Below are positions 1 through 12,033 of a stretch of DNA of 64,000 nucleotides, piece after piece. How positions within the stretch are numbered: the first letter of the stretch is position 1; every line of letters begins with the position of its first letter. The position numbers and the translations under genes are program-made. The DNA is from Cryptomeria japonica (Eukaryota; Streptophyta; Pinopsida; Cupressales; Cupressaceae), in assembly GCF_030272615.1 (NCBI RefSeq), contig NC_081407.1:138514897-138578896 (forward strand), written 5' to 3'. The notes beneath the pieces were generated by a model. That model was not told where the DNA came from. It worked only from the letters and a program-made list of their open reading frames with translations, and searched no databases.

Positions 1-2
1 AT

Positions 3-3000
3 TACTGTCACAAGTACGGCCATATGAAGAAAGATTGCCGTCAGAGGCTCGCTTCTGAACAAAAGAAGCAGGGAGGGTCACACCAGAAGGCGCATGTTGC
101 TGAACATTCCGACCAGAAGGAGTCTGCCTTTTATAACTTTATGGCTAAGAGGTCTTCAGATCATGCCAGGTCTTCTGCTTGGTACATCGACTCTGGTGGG
201 TCACGTCACTTTTCTCATCGGCGTGGCTGGTTTACAGACTTCTCATCTTTCAGTGATTCCGTTGTATTTGGCGGAGGTGAGGAGTATACAGTTGTTGGCA
301 GAGGCACTGTTCAAATACAGTCTGGTGGCAGGAATCTCATCTTCCTGAATGTGTACTATGTTCCTGGTATGGAACTTAATCTGCTCTCTATCAATCAGAT
401 TATGAGGAATTCTCCTCAGCTAGATGTGGTGTTCAGTGCTCACAAGTGTTCCATCATTGATCGGGAGACTCGTCTTACTGTTGTTGTTGGTCTAGAGGAT
501 CATGGCCTATACAGGCTTCTTGACACTGGTGATTCTCCTGAAGTGGCTCTGGCAGCTCGTGTTTCCCCTCTAAGCACTTTGTGGCATCAGCGATATGGAC
601 ATCTCGACATTCAGTATCTCTCTCAGCTATCTCGGGAGGGACTGTTTTAGGTTTACCTGATATTCAGACTCACCATCTTGGAGTATGTGGCGCCTGTCAA
701 GCTGGCAAACAGCATCGGACTTCATTCACACATGGAGAGTCTTGGCGCGCATCTAAGGTACTTCAATTACTTCATAATGATATTTGTGGTCCTATGAATA
801 CATCTTCTGTTACTGGTTGCAAATACTTTTTGCTTATTGTAGATGATTTTAGTAGAAAGATGTGGGTGTACTTTCTTAAACACAAATCAGATGTATTTAG
901 TATCTTTCAGAAGTTTAAGTCCTTAGTTGAAAAAGAGTCCGAATGTAGCAACGTTACTCTTAGGACAGATAACGCAGGGGAATTTTGTTCTTCTGCATTC
1001 TCCAACTTCTGTGATACCCATGGCATCAAACGCCAGTTGACTACACCCTACACTCCTCAGCAAAACAGTGTTGTCGAGCGTCGCAATCGTACGATTGTTG
1101 AGATGGCTCGCTCCATGTTACAACACAGGACTGTTCTGAATAAGTATTGGGCTGAAGCAGTGTTTACTGTTGTCTACCTCCTTAACCGTTCACCTACTCA
1201 GGCTGTTAAGGGGAAGACTCCATAAGAGGTTTGGTCTGGTCGGAAGCCTAAGATCAGCCACCTGAAGGTTTTTGGCTCTATTGCCTATGTTTGGATTCCA
1301 GATGCTAAGCGCTCCAAGTTGGATTCCAAAAGTCAGAAACTCATGATGACAGGATACAATAATCACCATAAGGCCTACAGACTGATAGATATAGACACTG
1401 AACGTCTTATCTTTAGACGTGATGTTGTATTTGATGAAGAAAGAGGATTCTTTCAATCCCCTTCTTCTGAGCAATGTTCTGAGGATCAGCCTCACAGTGT
1501 TCTTCTTCCATTAGGTTCGCCTAATGGGAGGGATGATGCAAAATCCATTTTCGATGATGCACTACCTGAGTTCCCTTCGGAGAATAATCCTCCTCCTGCT
1601 GCTCCTGTTCCTGATCCTGAGCCTCTTCCTGCTCCTCCAGATGTTAGCACTTCTACTCTCTGGCCTAAATGATGGGCCAAGACCATTGGTGATCTCAGGG
1701 ATACTGAGCTCATTGAGGGTAGAACCTCTCGAAATAAGAGCAAACAACAACATACAGTCAATTTTGCTCTCATGGCTAACATACACAGTGTTTTTGAGCC
1801 TCAGACATATTCAGAGGCTAAAGGTATACCTGAGTGGGAACAGGCTATGGAAGCTGAGTTCCAGAGTCTTCAGAAGAATCACACTTGGGCCCTTTCTGAT
1901 CTTCCTTCAGGGAAGAAGCCCATTAGCTGCAAATGGGTGTACAAAGTAAAATACAAAGCTGATGGAACCCTAGACAAGTATAAGGCTCGTCTTGTTGCTA
2001 GTGGGTTCTCACAGAAAGAAGGCATTGACTGCGAGGAGACTTTTGCTCCTACAACCAAAATGAATACCATACGGCTCATTCTTGCCTTGGCAGCCCAGTT
2101 CAGTTGGAAAGTCCATCAGATGGACGTCAAGAGTGCTTTTCTGAATGGTGACTTACAAGAAGAAGTCTACATGACGCAACCCCCAAGATTCAAGGTTGCT
2201 GGTCAAGAACAGAAGGTCTGTAGACTAGTCAAAGCACTCTATGGTCTGAAACAAGCTCCTCGGGCTTGGTACATGAAAATTGATAAGTACCTGACAGATC
2301 ATGGTTTTCAGCGGAGTCCATCTGATGCAAACCTGTATATAAAGCATACTAGTAATGATGTTCTGTTTGTGGTTGTCTATGTGGATGACTTAATCATTAC
2401 TGGCAGTTCAGCACATTTGATCACTGGGATCAAACAGTATTTGTGCCGCACTTTTGATATGACAGATTTGGGACTTCTACATTACTGCTTAGGAGTTGAA
2501 GTCTAGCAGACTGAGAACAGTATCTTTCTCTCTCAGTCCAAGTATGCCAGAAGTCTTGTGGACAGGTTCAGAATGCAGGATTGCAAACCTGCCTCTACTC
2601 CTATGGAACCCGGGCTCAAACTTTCAGCTCAGTCATCTTCACTAGTTGTGGATGAATCTTTGTTCAGGCAACTAGTGGGGAGCCTCATCTATCTTACTGC
2701 CACTAGACCTGACATCAGTTTTGCAGTGAGCTACATTTCACACTTCATGACAACTCCCAAGGCTGATCATTGGATAGCAGCGAAGCGTGTGCTGCGTTAT
2801 GTGAGTGGCACTCCTGATTATGGACTTCTGTACACTCGGATTTCTGATCCTACACTCAGTGGTTACACAGATTCTGACTGGGCAGGTTCGGTTGATGACC
2901 GTAAATCTACAGCAGGGTATGTGTTTAGTTTGGGATCTGGTGCTGTCACATGGACTAGTAAGAAACAGCAGGCAGTGGCTCTCTCCTTGACAGAAGCAGA

Positions 3001-3343
3001 GTATCGAGGAGCAGTTAAGGCATCTTGTGAGGTGGTTTGGCTTCGACGAATGCTTGCGGATATGCATGTCTCCCAGGCAGGTCCAACTCCCTTATTCTGT
3101 GATAATCAGGGAGTGCTCAAACTCACCAAGAATCTAGTCTTCCATGAAAGAACCAAGCATGTGGAAACTCATTGTCACTATATTCGACAGCTGGTTGAAG
3201 ACGGATCTATCCAGTTGCTGTATGTTCCTACCTCGGAGCAACCAGCAGACATCTTCACCAAGCCCCTTGGTCCTGATAAATTTGTAAAATTCAGGGGGTA
3301 TATAGGTGTAGTTAATAGATTGAGCATTAAGGTAGGGTATTAG
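3..3343 (+). pseudogene. Ty1/Copia gag-pol remnant, 5' truncated by window edge, four lesions
   Basis: Polyprotein of a Copia retrotransposon. The window opens inside the gag zinc knuckle (C-HKYG-H-MKKD-C, nt 6-38). Next come the aspartic protease (WYIDSGG, nt 180-200), the pre-integrase segment (LWHQRYGH), an integrase core whose acidic residues lie in HNDICGPM, RTDNAGEF and NSVVERR, reverse transcriptase with YVDD near 2380, and RNase H (TDSDWAG, about 2870). Lesions: a net one-base loss near 640 moves the reading frame; in-frame stops lie at 1223-1225 (TAA), 1670-1672 (TGA, where Trp is expected) and 2504-2506 (TAG, where Trp is expected). After the frameshift all parts share one frame to the stop at 3343. 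The element cannot make a functional polyprotein as it stands. Family assignment is secure from domain order (integrase before RT). Confidence 0.93.
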
Positions 3344-3547
3344 AATATTAAAATAATGTTAATTTTAGTATTAATGCTCAATAGTGTATATTCTATTTTA
3401 GTAAGATCTTCTACGATCTTCTCAGCAGTTTCTTATTAGAAACTTGCTATTCTTGTAAATACTCTTGTATTATTTATGAGTGTCTTGCTCATTCTATAAA
3501 TGAATCAATTCTTTGAAATCCATTGCGTGTCTCGCACTGTTTTAATA
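3338..3547 (+). repeat. Probable 3' LTR of the Copia remnant
   Basis: A short LTR-like sequence directly follows the pol stop. A degenerate purine tract (ATTAAGGTAGGG) precedes TATTAGAATATT. It contains a TATA-like CTATAAATG near 3497 and ends near TTTTAATA. The first base pair TG appears mutated to TA. There is no second LTR in the window, so the boundaries are estimates. Confidence 0.5.
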
Positions 3548-4660
3548 GGATGCCATCAATGAACATCATATGACTCATATATGATACTCTTAGTAATGAA
3601 CATGCTCCCATCCTATCCCCAAAGGTTTAGAAGTAATTTTCATATTGCAATGATCTTCTGGGAAAGGCTACATGATTTGAATAGGTTCTGACAATTCAAG
3701 CCTCCTTACTGAGCCCATCATGCGGGAATTGAAAATCAGCTTTGATCCTTTCCCCAATGATGGGTCCAGCAGGAGGACCTGAAACATTGTAACCTAATCA
3801 AACCATACAGCTGATCGCAGAAAGACATTGTAATTTGATACACTGAACAAAACACTCCTAAATATAAAAGTAATTTTCATTTACACTGACCTGTATTATT
3901 AGATGTAGGTAAATTGGAACATCATGCTAACAATATTGCACATGCATTCTCATACACAGTGACGCACTTGACCATGCATGTATGCAGGTATAAAGACATG
4001 GTTCGTAATGGTAGTTCTGGATTTGAGATATTGCAGGTTTCTTGATGAGGTTTGCAAATAAGAAAGAGTTGATATATTATTCAGTTTATTGATAAATGCA
4101 ATGTAATTACATTTTAAGTCGACGTTTTAGATTTCCAGCAGCAATTCAAGACTTGTAGCATAATAAAAATGGCATAAAATTATTAATTATCAATCCAAAA
4201 GCATTTCTAATCAAAATGATCAAAAGAAATTCATGTTCCCTTACCTCCAAATATGAAATGACTGATGACGAGTAGAAATAACATCCTTTTCTTTTTAAGA
4301 TCATAATCCACATATAGTTACCTCAAACTTGTATATCACAATATCTAATATGGAAACTACTGAAAGTTGAAGCATTGCACACTCCCAATACACCTAAACA
4401 AAGTGCAAAACTAGAAGAATGATTTTTCAATACCATTCTAAATGCCTGAAACAAAGCTCGAGGAAAAAAAAATGTTTAGCATCCTTAAAGAAAATCACTC
4501 AAATGATCATTTTCCCTGTAAAAAATTGAGCAATAGTAATATCAAATTGGAATGTTTAGGCAAAGAACAATCATTTTTATGGTTTAATGAACAATATAAC
4601 AGGTAAAATTGAAATGCCTATGGAAGTTCTCTAGACTAACAAATTGACAATAAACTTTAC
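3548..4660. other. Intronic or intergenic DNA, no further exon recognised
   Basis: AT-rich sequence downstream (on the minus strand) of the CHY1-like exon. I searched by eye for the next expected hydrolase exon and did not find it. A 75-bp patch at about 3715-3790 stays open on both strands but matches nothing I know. Confidence 0.4.
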
Positions 4661-4745
4661 CTAGATAACCAGGCAAGTGTGAGAGAAAAAAAGAGGCTCC
4701 AGCATCAGGATGGAATCCTATTTGTACTTCTGGTGTAGCAAATAC
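4661..4745 (-). CDS. Exon of 3-hydroxyisobutyryl-CoA hydrolase-like protein (CHY1/HIBCH family)
   Basis: An 85-bp minus-strand exon bounded by TTTTTAG at its 5' side and GTAAAG at its 3' side. It translates to VFATPEVQIGFHPDAGAS followed by FFLSHLPGYL. This is the conserved segment just after the oxyanion-hole region of plant 3-hydroxyisobutyryl-CoA hydrolase-like proteins, enoyl-CoA hydratase superfamily members that act in valine catabolism and beta-oxidation in mitochondria or peroxisomes. It begins in phase 0, exactly where the exon at 30981-31064 ends, so the two join as ...VVTDKT-VFATPE... without a gap. No stop interrupts it. The subcellular isoform cannot be told from this piece. Confidence 0.85.
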
Positions 4746-5360
4746 CTAAAAAAAATTCAGCAACACACATGAACAAATTAACTCAAATCAATACCGGTAG
4801 ATAGAAATCAAAAAGATCCATAGAAACCCAATACATAGTGATAGAATAAGCATAATACATATACATCTATATTATATTTTTCCCTGCTATTTTAAAGAAA
4901 AAGATTTTAGATCCAGAAGCTGTGATTAATGGTGGCACGATTTTCAATCCATTCTAGACTTTGAGATTGTCCCAGTGGTACAAATACAATTTACAGTTTC
5001 CCAAAATGAGAAATTTGAAATACATAAAATCATTGTAAAATGAGAGTAAATCTATATCTTTGCAAGTACCTATTTTATTTTCAATTTTGTGGAGATTGAT
5101 TTTCAGATACTTTAAGGCAAGTAATTAAAATTTTATGTGAGGAAGCTACAGATATTGCATTCCCCATTACCAACTTGACACCAAGAATACTACAAGAACA
5201 TGAAAATTGTCACTTTGTATAAGTTAAAACTTCCAAAACCCTGGGCATGGAAATTTGTGGACCCCATGAATTGGGAGTTGTTGATCCCTAAGTGTTGGAA
5301 GTTGTCCAACCAAATATGTTAGAATTAGACCTCAATGCCAAGAACTTCAGATAGAATGCC

Positions 5361-6812
5361 TGTTGTGACATTTTCACACATCGCCCCGTTGCAAATGGGG
5401 ACTTCCACTCTTTTTTCTGCTTTCTAGATTAGTTGTGGAGTGTTTTAGCTATTAGCCTTTCACTTGAACGAGGTGTAGTATCTTAAGTGGCTAGGAGGTA
5501 ATCAAGTCAAGTCTCTCTTTAGGATGAAGTGAGGTCAATTAGTTTTAAAGGTGAGGTCAATTAGTTTTAAAGGTTTGTGAAGTGAATGATTCATGATGAT
5601 CATTCCATTTGATCATCTTTTGCTTGCAAAATCAAAGTTGAAGTGCTAAAATTTGGTTAAGGCAAATTGTTTTAAATGCCTGGAAGGATGGGCTAGAAGT
5701 TTAAATTATCATGAAAAGGCTCAAAGGAAATGATCGAGTTAACAAACTTGACATCTTGAGGTCACTTCCAGTGGAGCCTCAAATGTGCGAACTTAGACTT
5801 CCAGTGTAGCTTCAAATGTGCAAACTAAGACTTCTGGCACCCAAGCAAATGCACAAACTTCCTTCCACTTCCTCCCTCTCCCAACACTACCAGTGGGTGC
5901 TCAAACTTGATCACTCCCATTTCCATCCCCTATTCTTTCCACCCTTCTATCCACCTTCACCTTCCATTTACATTTCCTTCCATCGTTTCTTCACCTTCTT
6001 TCCTCTCATCCATCCTTTCTTCCTTTCATTCCTTATGCCTTCACCACATTCTTCACCTATCCATCTTTCCTTCCTACCCTTCCATTTCACCTTCTACCCA
6101 ATCAACTTCCATTTCTACTTCCCCTCACCTCCTTCCATTCACCCTCACTTCCTTCCTTCCATCCTTATTTCCTTCTTCCATCTCTTTTCCCCCATTCAAT
6201 CCTTACTTCCTTTCTTTCCCTTCACCCCTCCATTACTTTATCCTTCACCTTCCACTCATCTTCCTTCTTCCATCCTCTATCTTCGATCCCTTATCCCTCC
6301 ATCTTCCTTCATCTTTCTTCCTTTATCACCTCTTAACCATGGCATTTGTCCTTCCCTTCCCTACACCCTTCCTTCCTTTCACCTTCACCCTTCAATTTCC
6401 TACCTTCCACCCATCCTCCTTCTTCCATTCTCATTTCCATCCCTTATACCTCCCAACTTCCCTCCCTTTCATCCTCTAACCCACATCTCACATCCCTTAC
6501 CCCTTACTTCCCTTAGCATACCCTTCCACTACCCACCTTCCTTTCCACCCTTCATAACCTCGATCCTATCCTAATCTACACCCCTTAATCCCTTCCCTTT
6601 TCCACGGCATCCCTTTATCCCTTATGACTAGCCATCTCTCGGCACCTTCCTTACCACTCCCTCTTCTTCACCACATCCCTTCCAACTCATTGTCTTTGAT
6701 CCCCCTCCACTACCATGCCACATGTTTCAACCCCACGAACTTTACGATGGAGATCAAAAATAAATTTAAGGCATTAGTAATGCCACCTTAGAAGTTAGAT
6801 CACCTTTGGTCA
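5361..6812 (+). mobile_element. TG..CA unit with 5-bp target duplication, probable solo LTR
   Basis: The unit starts TGTTGTGACATTTTCACAC and ends TTTGGTCA. It is flanked on both sides by ATGCC (5356-5360 and 6813-6817). The first ~45 bases, including a CCCC..GGGG terminal hairpin, match the minus-strand start of the 7.3-kb units at 20960 and 47276. No ORF with recognisable domains is present. The 5-bp duplication and TG..CA ends are the signature of LTR-retrotransposon integrase. Confidence 0.75.
5870..6720 (+). repeat. Polypyrimidine (CCTTCC/CATCC) low-complexity tract
   Basis: About 850 bases made almost only of C and T in short CCTTCC, CCATCC and CCCTTCACC words. Open frames across it encode only Pro/Ser/Phe/Leu/His-rich low-complexity peptide and are not credible genes. 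The tract lies wholly inside the solo LTR unit, in its 3' half. Confidence 0.85.
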
Positions 6813-6833
6813 ATGCCTCCCAAAAGAGCGACC

Positions 6834-8700
6834 TGTTGTGATATTTTCACACATCGCCCCATTGCAAATGGGGACCCCCTACTTTTTAGGTCTTCTTGGT
6901 CTTTTGGTCTTGGTTCTTTGGGTCTTTTCGCAGTAGTATCTTCGATCTCCTCATTTTGCAAGTGTTTTGGGGTCAATTTGATCGTCTACAAGTCATTTGA
7001 GCAAATTTATTGTCTGGAACTCATTTAGTCCATTTTAGGGTTTTGCCCTTCAGACTTAGATTTGAGGTCGTTTCTTAAGGATTTTGAAAAACCTGAACAT
7101 TGCATTGGAATCAAGACCCTTCAAGGAACCTATCGGTGAAATTTGAGCAAATTCTAAGCAACTTTCTATTTCTAGAAAGTTCCTATTTTTTATGGATTTC
7201 ACTACCTCCTGGATTGTCTTTATTTTGCTAAAAATTAAACTTACTATTTTACTAAGTGTCATCATGCCCCGATTTGCCCTAGTTTTGACGTTTTGAAGTA
7301 CTTACTATTTTTGGTAAGTCTCTTTTTGGCAGGCTCTTCACAGGCAAGGATCCTGACACTAAAGACAATGTATTCCTAAACATTCGTCTATATCCGAAAA
7401 GGTTGAAGAGGCAGCTAGTTGATCGAAAAATGGGTCTGAATTCATTCCAGATGTGGAAGGGCATCGAAAAATCTCCTAAGCCAAAGGAAAACGCTTCAAT
7501 CCAAGATGGCATCCCAATCTGGAAAGTGCACAAATGACTAAGTCAGGCGAGACAATCAAAAAATCCTTCACCCTAGCAAAAGTGGCATCCAAGTCAGGAG
7601 TGGGCACCAAAAGGACCTCATGGAGGAAAAACAAGAAAATCCAACATTCCATGACAATGTGGAAATGGCGCTCAAGGAGATAGTTAGGTGCTTGAATGAG
7701 GGTGTGGAGGAATTGTCCTCCACACCACACTTTCCTACACCACCTCAAAATGGTGTCCAAGTTCAGGTTAGAGCGCTCAAACAAGGGTATGGAGGAATTT
7801 CCTCCAAGGCACAAGATTCTTGAACACTATCAAAACAGCGCCCAAGTGTGCATGAGGGCACCAAATGGACCTTGTGGAGGAATTTTACTCTAGGCCAAAA
7901 TTCCTAAAGACCATCATTCCAGCACCCAAGATTGAAGGTTGAATTCCAAGCCAGAGATGGGGCTTTGGACAAGGATAAGGAAGGAATTTTCCTTCCAAGG
8001 TGAAATTATGCCCAAGGATGGATTGAAGGATGGATTCCGAGGCAAGGAAGATGTCAAGGATAAGAATGCAAAAGGAAAATCCCCTCAGGAAAGAGAATCA
8101 AAAAATCCTTCTCAAGCTTCGCCCAAATGTTGAAGAAATTTTGACGCAATGATAAAATTGGACAGGGAAGAGAAATTTCTCTCTTCTGGACCCCAAAACT
8201 CAAATTTGAAAAAATTCCTAAAAAATAGAAAATGTTGAAAATTGATCAAGAATCTCCCTCGGGACATGATGAATTCAAAAAGACAAAAAAATTCCTTCTC
8301 AAGGAACAAATTTCCAAAATTTCTTCTCCAGTTCCAAAATGTGCCCAAGGTTGGAAGCAGGATGTGAAAATCAAGGTTCAGGAAGAAAACTTCAAGAATT
8401 CAAAAAAAATCCTTCCTCCGAGAAGGAAAGCGCCCAGAGTGAAGAATTTCAAGGCACAAGGAAAATTGGCTAAGTAAGAAGATTTTCTCTCTCTAGAGCT
8501 CAGAACAAGACAAAATTCCTTAAGTGCGGAAAAAATGGTCAGTGGTCAGGAAAACCTTCCTTCAGAACAAAGAGTGCACAAAAAATTTCCTTAAGGACAA
8601 GATCCCTCTACAAGGATTTTCTCTCCTCGAATTCCGGACGTACAAGAATCCTTTAGAAGTGGAAAAGATTGTTAAAATTCTTCCAAGGCGGGAAAATCCC
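6834..8700 (+). mobile_element. LTR-like fragment of the same TGTTGTGA family
   Basis: Starts TGTTGTGATATTTTCACAC followed by the CCCCATTGCAAATGGGG palindrome, as in the unit at 5361. It continues through TTTCC/GGAGG-rich sequence with repeated phrases such as 'GGAGGAATT' and 'GCACCAAAA'. No end with a matching target duplication was found, so it is probably truncated. Small ORFs here look like chance. Confidence 0.5.
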
Positions 8701-8901
8701 CATATTCCCATATTCCTCATTAAATTTTCTCTTGTAGGCCATTTTGAGGATTTTGGAGGTGTGGAGCCTTCTTTCCCTGAACCAATTATCATTCATTTTG
8801 TTCTTGCACTTGATGGGATTTTGGTCATACATGGCCCGTGCCTCCTCCATCTACATAACAATTGCCTCCTCATGAACAGGGATGTCGAAGACTTTTGCGA
8901 T
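8653..8901 (-). pseudogene. Downstream half of a diverged relative of the 7.3-kb-unit ORF
   Basis: On the minus strand, EEARAMYDQNP, NDNWFRERRLHTSKI and FNEEYGNM align with EGARSMYEDDP, NKNWLLKSRPRLSKI and FQEEYRDL of the 7.3-kb-unit ORF. One in-frame stop (TAG) lies just upstream of EEARAM. Similarity ends after EEYGNM, where the sequence appears truncated. The missing upstream half is at 13169-13449, across an LTR insertion: with the inserted LTR and one GCGAT duplication removed, the frame runs PEAIA-KVFDIP. Function is unknown. Confidence 0.75.
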
Positions 8902-9349
8902 TGTAATGTCCCCTTTTAAGCTCGTTCCTATTCTTGAGTGATTAGCCTATCATTTTGACCCTCGTAGGCTAATAATTGTGGATAAAGGGTCTTCTGAGGC
9001 AAAGGTATGGTTAATGGAGGTTCTTGTCTTCTCCAGAATTCAGTATGTTCCAGTTTGGTCTTCGTTTGGCTCGGATTGGACTTCGTTTGGGCTCAGTTTC
9101 ATATACTTACTATTTATAGTAAGTCAAAAGATGATCAAGAGGGACCCTTTCTAATTTTAGTAAGTCAGTGGGTTGGATAGAGGATAAGATGGTCAACTCC
9201 CCGATGCAAACAGAATGAAGAAATGTTGATTAATCAGGGAGTTATTCTTATTTGATTATTAATAAAGTGATAACTTTATTAATAAATTTATTATGAGGCC
9301 ATTTAATGTTATATTATAAGTTATTATTATTGCATAAAGGGTCATATTC

Positions 9350-9710
9350 TGTTGATTTTCCCAGGTTTTATTGGATGTATTTTAATGTATATATTTGACT
9401 CAATCTAATACTTTAATTCTTGGAATTCTATGTGTTCTCAAATTGAATAACATTATACTATATATATTCCTTTGGAGAGGCATGTCCTTGAACGGACATG
9501 TCTCTCCTTTAACTATAATAATTTAATCAATATTATAACATTTCATCAATCAATTATTAATTTAGAATAATATAATAGATTAATATTGAATATTAAATTT
9601 TATATGATTAATAATAATATAATAATATAACATAATAATATATTATCATTAATCAACATATATTATATGTATTCTAAATGATCATTCGACTGAAGCTACA
9701 AACATTGACA
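9350..9710 (-). repeat. 3' LTR of the 2.5-kb non-autonomous element
   Basis: 361 bp, paired with 11529-11876. Contains a hairpin at 9474-9507 (GGAGAGGCATGTCC and its near-perfect complement around TTGAAC) next to a TATATATA stretch. An 11-bp ATAATATAAC insertion accounts for most of the length difference from its partner. Confidence 0.88.
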
Positions 9711-10050
9711 CTCCCTCTTAGCTAGGGAGGATGATCAGACAGAATGTGTAGTGATCTCCCATGTCAACACTTATGGCCCACACCATAGCTACACAAAACA
9801 TAATTAACACTCCCTCTTAGCTAGGGAAGATAAAATCAATGCAAATGCATTAAGTCTAGATTAATTATGGAATAGAGAAAATATTATCTCACTATGATAT
9901 TAGGAAGTATGGTATAAACAAGAATATCAAGGCACATGATATTCACCATAACTCAAAAATATCATCTCATGATATTGGGAGTATTTGCATCAACCATATG
10001 ATGCTCATCACAGGGGAGTATTTGCATCAACCATAGTCTCAAGGTGTGAA

Positions 10051-10450
10051 TTTGCCTCCGTCGGCGATTCTATTCACAAGCTCTTGCGTGGATTGCCTCA
10101 GTCGGTGATTCTATCCATAAGCTCTTGTGTGGATTGCCTCAGTCGGCGATTCTATCCATGAGCTCTCACGTGGATTGCCTCAGTCGACGATTCTATCCAC
10201 AAGCTCTTATGTGGATTGCCTCAGTCGGCGATTCTATCCACAAGCTCTTATGTGGATTGCCTCAGTCAGCGATTCTATCCATGAGCTCTCACGTGGATTG
10301 CCTCAGTCGGCGATTCTATCCACAAGCTCTTAAGTGGATTGCCTCAGTTGGCGATTCTATCCATGAGCTCTCACGTGGATTGCCTCAATCGGCGATTCTA
10401 TCCACGAGCTCTCATGTGGATTGCCTCTATCGGCGATTCTATCCACAAGC
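10051..10450 (-). repeat. Tandem array, 41-bp unit, about 10 copies
   Basis: Units read GTGGATTGCCTCAGTCGGCG followed by ATTCTATCCACAAGCTCTTAT with small changes (AAGCTCTTA alternates with GAGCTCTCA). The period of 41 is not a multiple of 3, so the array stays open in several frames by chance. It lies in the internal region of the non-autonomous element. Confidence 0.93.
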
Positions 10451-11514
10451 TCAAGTTATTGTAAGATCGTCACCTTCCAATAACCTCAAAAATACAAGTG
10501 GAAATCATTTGGAAGTCGTCACTTCCTTGTGATTTACACAGGGCCTATAAGGCATTAAATGATTTCGTTAGTATAATAATCAATTGAATCAAGTTTTACC
10601 TCATAAGTGTTTCACCTTCAATAGTGAAAATCCCTCTCAATCACTATGATCGAAATTGTCACAAGTTGACTGAACCATCTGCTCCCTCTGAAGCTCAAGT
10701 TCTTGTATCAACCTCTTGTCCTCTTTTGAAATGTCAGACTCCCTCTGCATCTGGTCTCAATCATCAATTCATTTATAAGCATCAATTTATTTCTCCCTTT
10801 AATTCAATTTTATTGTGCTTTTGTCCTGAAGTTATGTCAGAGAGAGATTACAAATAGCTCATAAACTAAATTATCTCAAACAGAAATACCAATGATAGAA
10901 GCATACAAGATTTTACTAGCCAATATTATAGCATAAATTACAAACTCAATAATTCATGTGCCTTGATAAAACATGGACTACTTATCTTAAGTTTAAAACA
11001 TTTCCTTTCATAAGGTGAGCCCATATAAGAAATATCACGCATGAATCATCTCTCATCATAATTCCCTTTGAATAATGTAGAACATTTTCATAATTTTGAT
11101 CAACACTTTCATTATGATCTGCCACACACAGTCGTTAATAACTTTTGCAATTTACCAAATTTATCCAATCTCTTCGGTGAGATGTTAGAAAATCTAATTA
11201 CAAACATTTCCTCCAAGTTATAGCCAGATCCAACGGTTAAAAAAAAAGTTATGACATTTTTCCCAAAACTGCTAACCCTAGGTAGGGGTTCAAGTGACTT
11301 GCACCAAAGTCGTCATATCATGCACAAAACTGAATCAAATTTGATGAGATAAACATATTTGAAAACTAGAAACACAGATCTTTCCATCCATTTATTATAG
11401 TCCTCATTTTGAGGCCAACCAGGGGCTGTACAATGGCATATTTCAGACTGAAAATTCTAGAAAAAACTGAATTCTCCAACCCTCTCCAACCTCCAAATTA
11501 AACTTCACAAGCCT

Positions 11515-11528
11515 GAGCTCTGATACCA
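11515..11528 (-). other. Primer-binding site (initiator Met-tRNA)
   Basis: The minus strand reads TGGTATCAGAGCTC immediately inside the 5' LTR, the usual plant Copia primer site. Confidence 0.9.
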
Positions 11529-11876
11529 TGTTGATTTTCCTAGGTTTTATTGGATGTATTTTAATGTATATATCTGATTCAATCTGATACTTGCATTCTT
11601 GGAATTCTATGTGTTCTCAAATTGAATAACATTATACTATATATATTCCTTTGGAGAGGCATGTCCTTGAACGGACATGTCTCTCCTTTAACTATAATAA
11701 TTTAATCAATACTATAATGTTTCATCAACCAATTATTAATTTAGAATAATATAATAGATTAATATTGAATATTAAATTTTATATGATTAATAATAATATA
11801 ATAATATATTATTATTAGTCAACATATATTATATGTATTCTAAATGATCATTCAACTAAAGCTACAAACATTAACA
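11529..11876 (-). repeat. 5' LTR of the 2.5-kb non-autonomous element
   Basis: 348 bp, near-identical to 9350-9710. The same hairpin lies at 11653-11686. The minus-strand end of this LTR abuts the primer-binding site at 11515-11528. Confidence 0.88.
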
Positions 11877-12025
11877 TATTCATCATTAAAATGGGGCCAT
11901 GTTTTAATTAATTATTGAGCGCCTAGCCAAGGAGGAAATTAAATGACATAAAGTGCAAATATAAAATTATATTATTAATGATTTATTAGAAGATTCTAGA
12001 TGGCCGACTTCAAGGGAGGAAATAG

Positions 12026-12033
12026 TATAAATA
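12026..12033 (+). promoter_or_regulatory. TATA box of the Gypsy-type solo LTR
   Basis: TATAAATA within AGTATAAATAAAGGGGG, about 1.1 kb before the LTR end, as expected for the U3/R boundary of this LTR family. Confidence 0.55.

Larger units (their letters stand above)
9350..11876 (-). mobile_element. Complete short non-autonomous Copia-type LTR element
   Basis: Two direct repeats (9350-9710 and 11529-11876) start TGTTGATTTTCC and end CATT(G/A)ACA. The element is flanked by TATTC on both sides (9345-9349, 11877-11881). On the minus strand a primer-binding site TGGTATCAGAGCTC (complement of initiator Met-tRNA) adjoins the right LTR, and a purine tract (CTAAGAGGGAG) adjoins the left LTR, which fixes the orientation. 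The internal 1.8 kb codes for nothing recognisable. Replication would need enzymes from an autonomous Copia. It is larger than a typical TRIM and smaller than a typical LARD. Confidence 0.9.

Noticed and set aside
3715-3790. Possible extra CHY1-like exon
   Set aside because: Open on both strands, but the peptide matches no part of the hydrolase family that I know and the minus frame soon stops.
5816-6574. 252-codon open frame
   Set aside because: Lies in the polypyrimidine tract; product is Pro/Ser/Phe/Leu low complexity and overlapping frames are equally open.
10125-10532. 135-codon open frame
   Set aside because: Consists of the 41-bp tandem repeat read in frame; other frames are open too.
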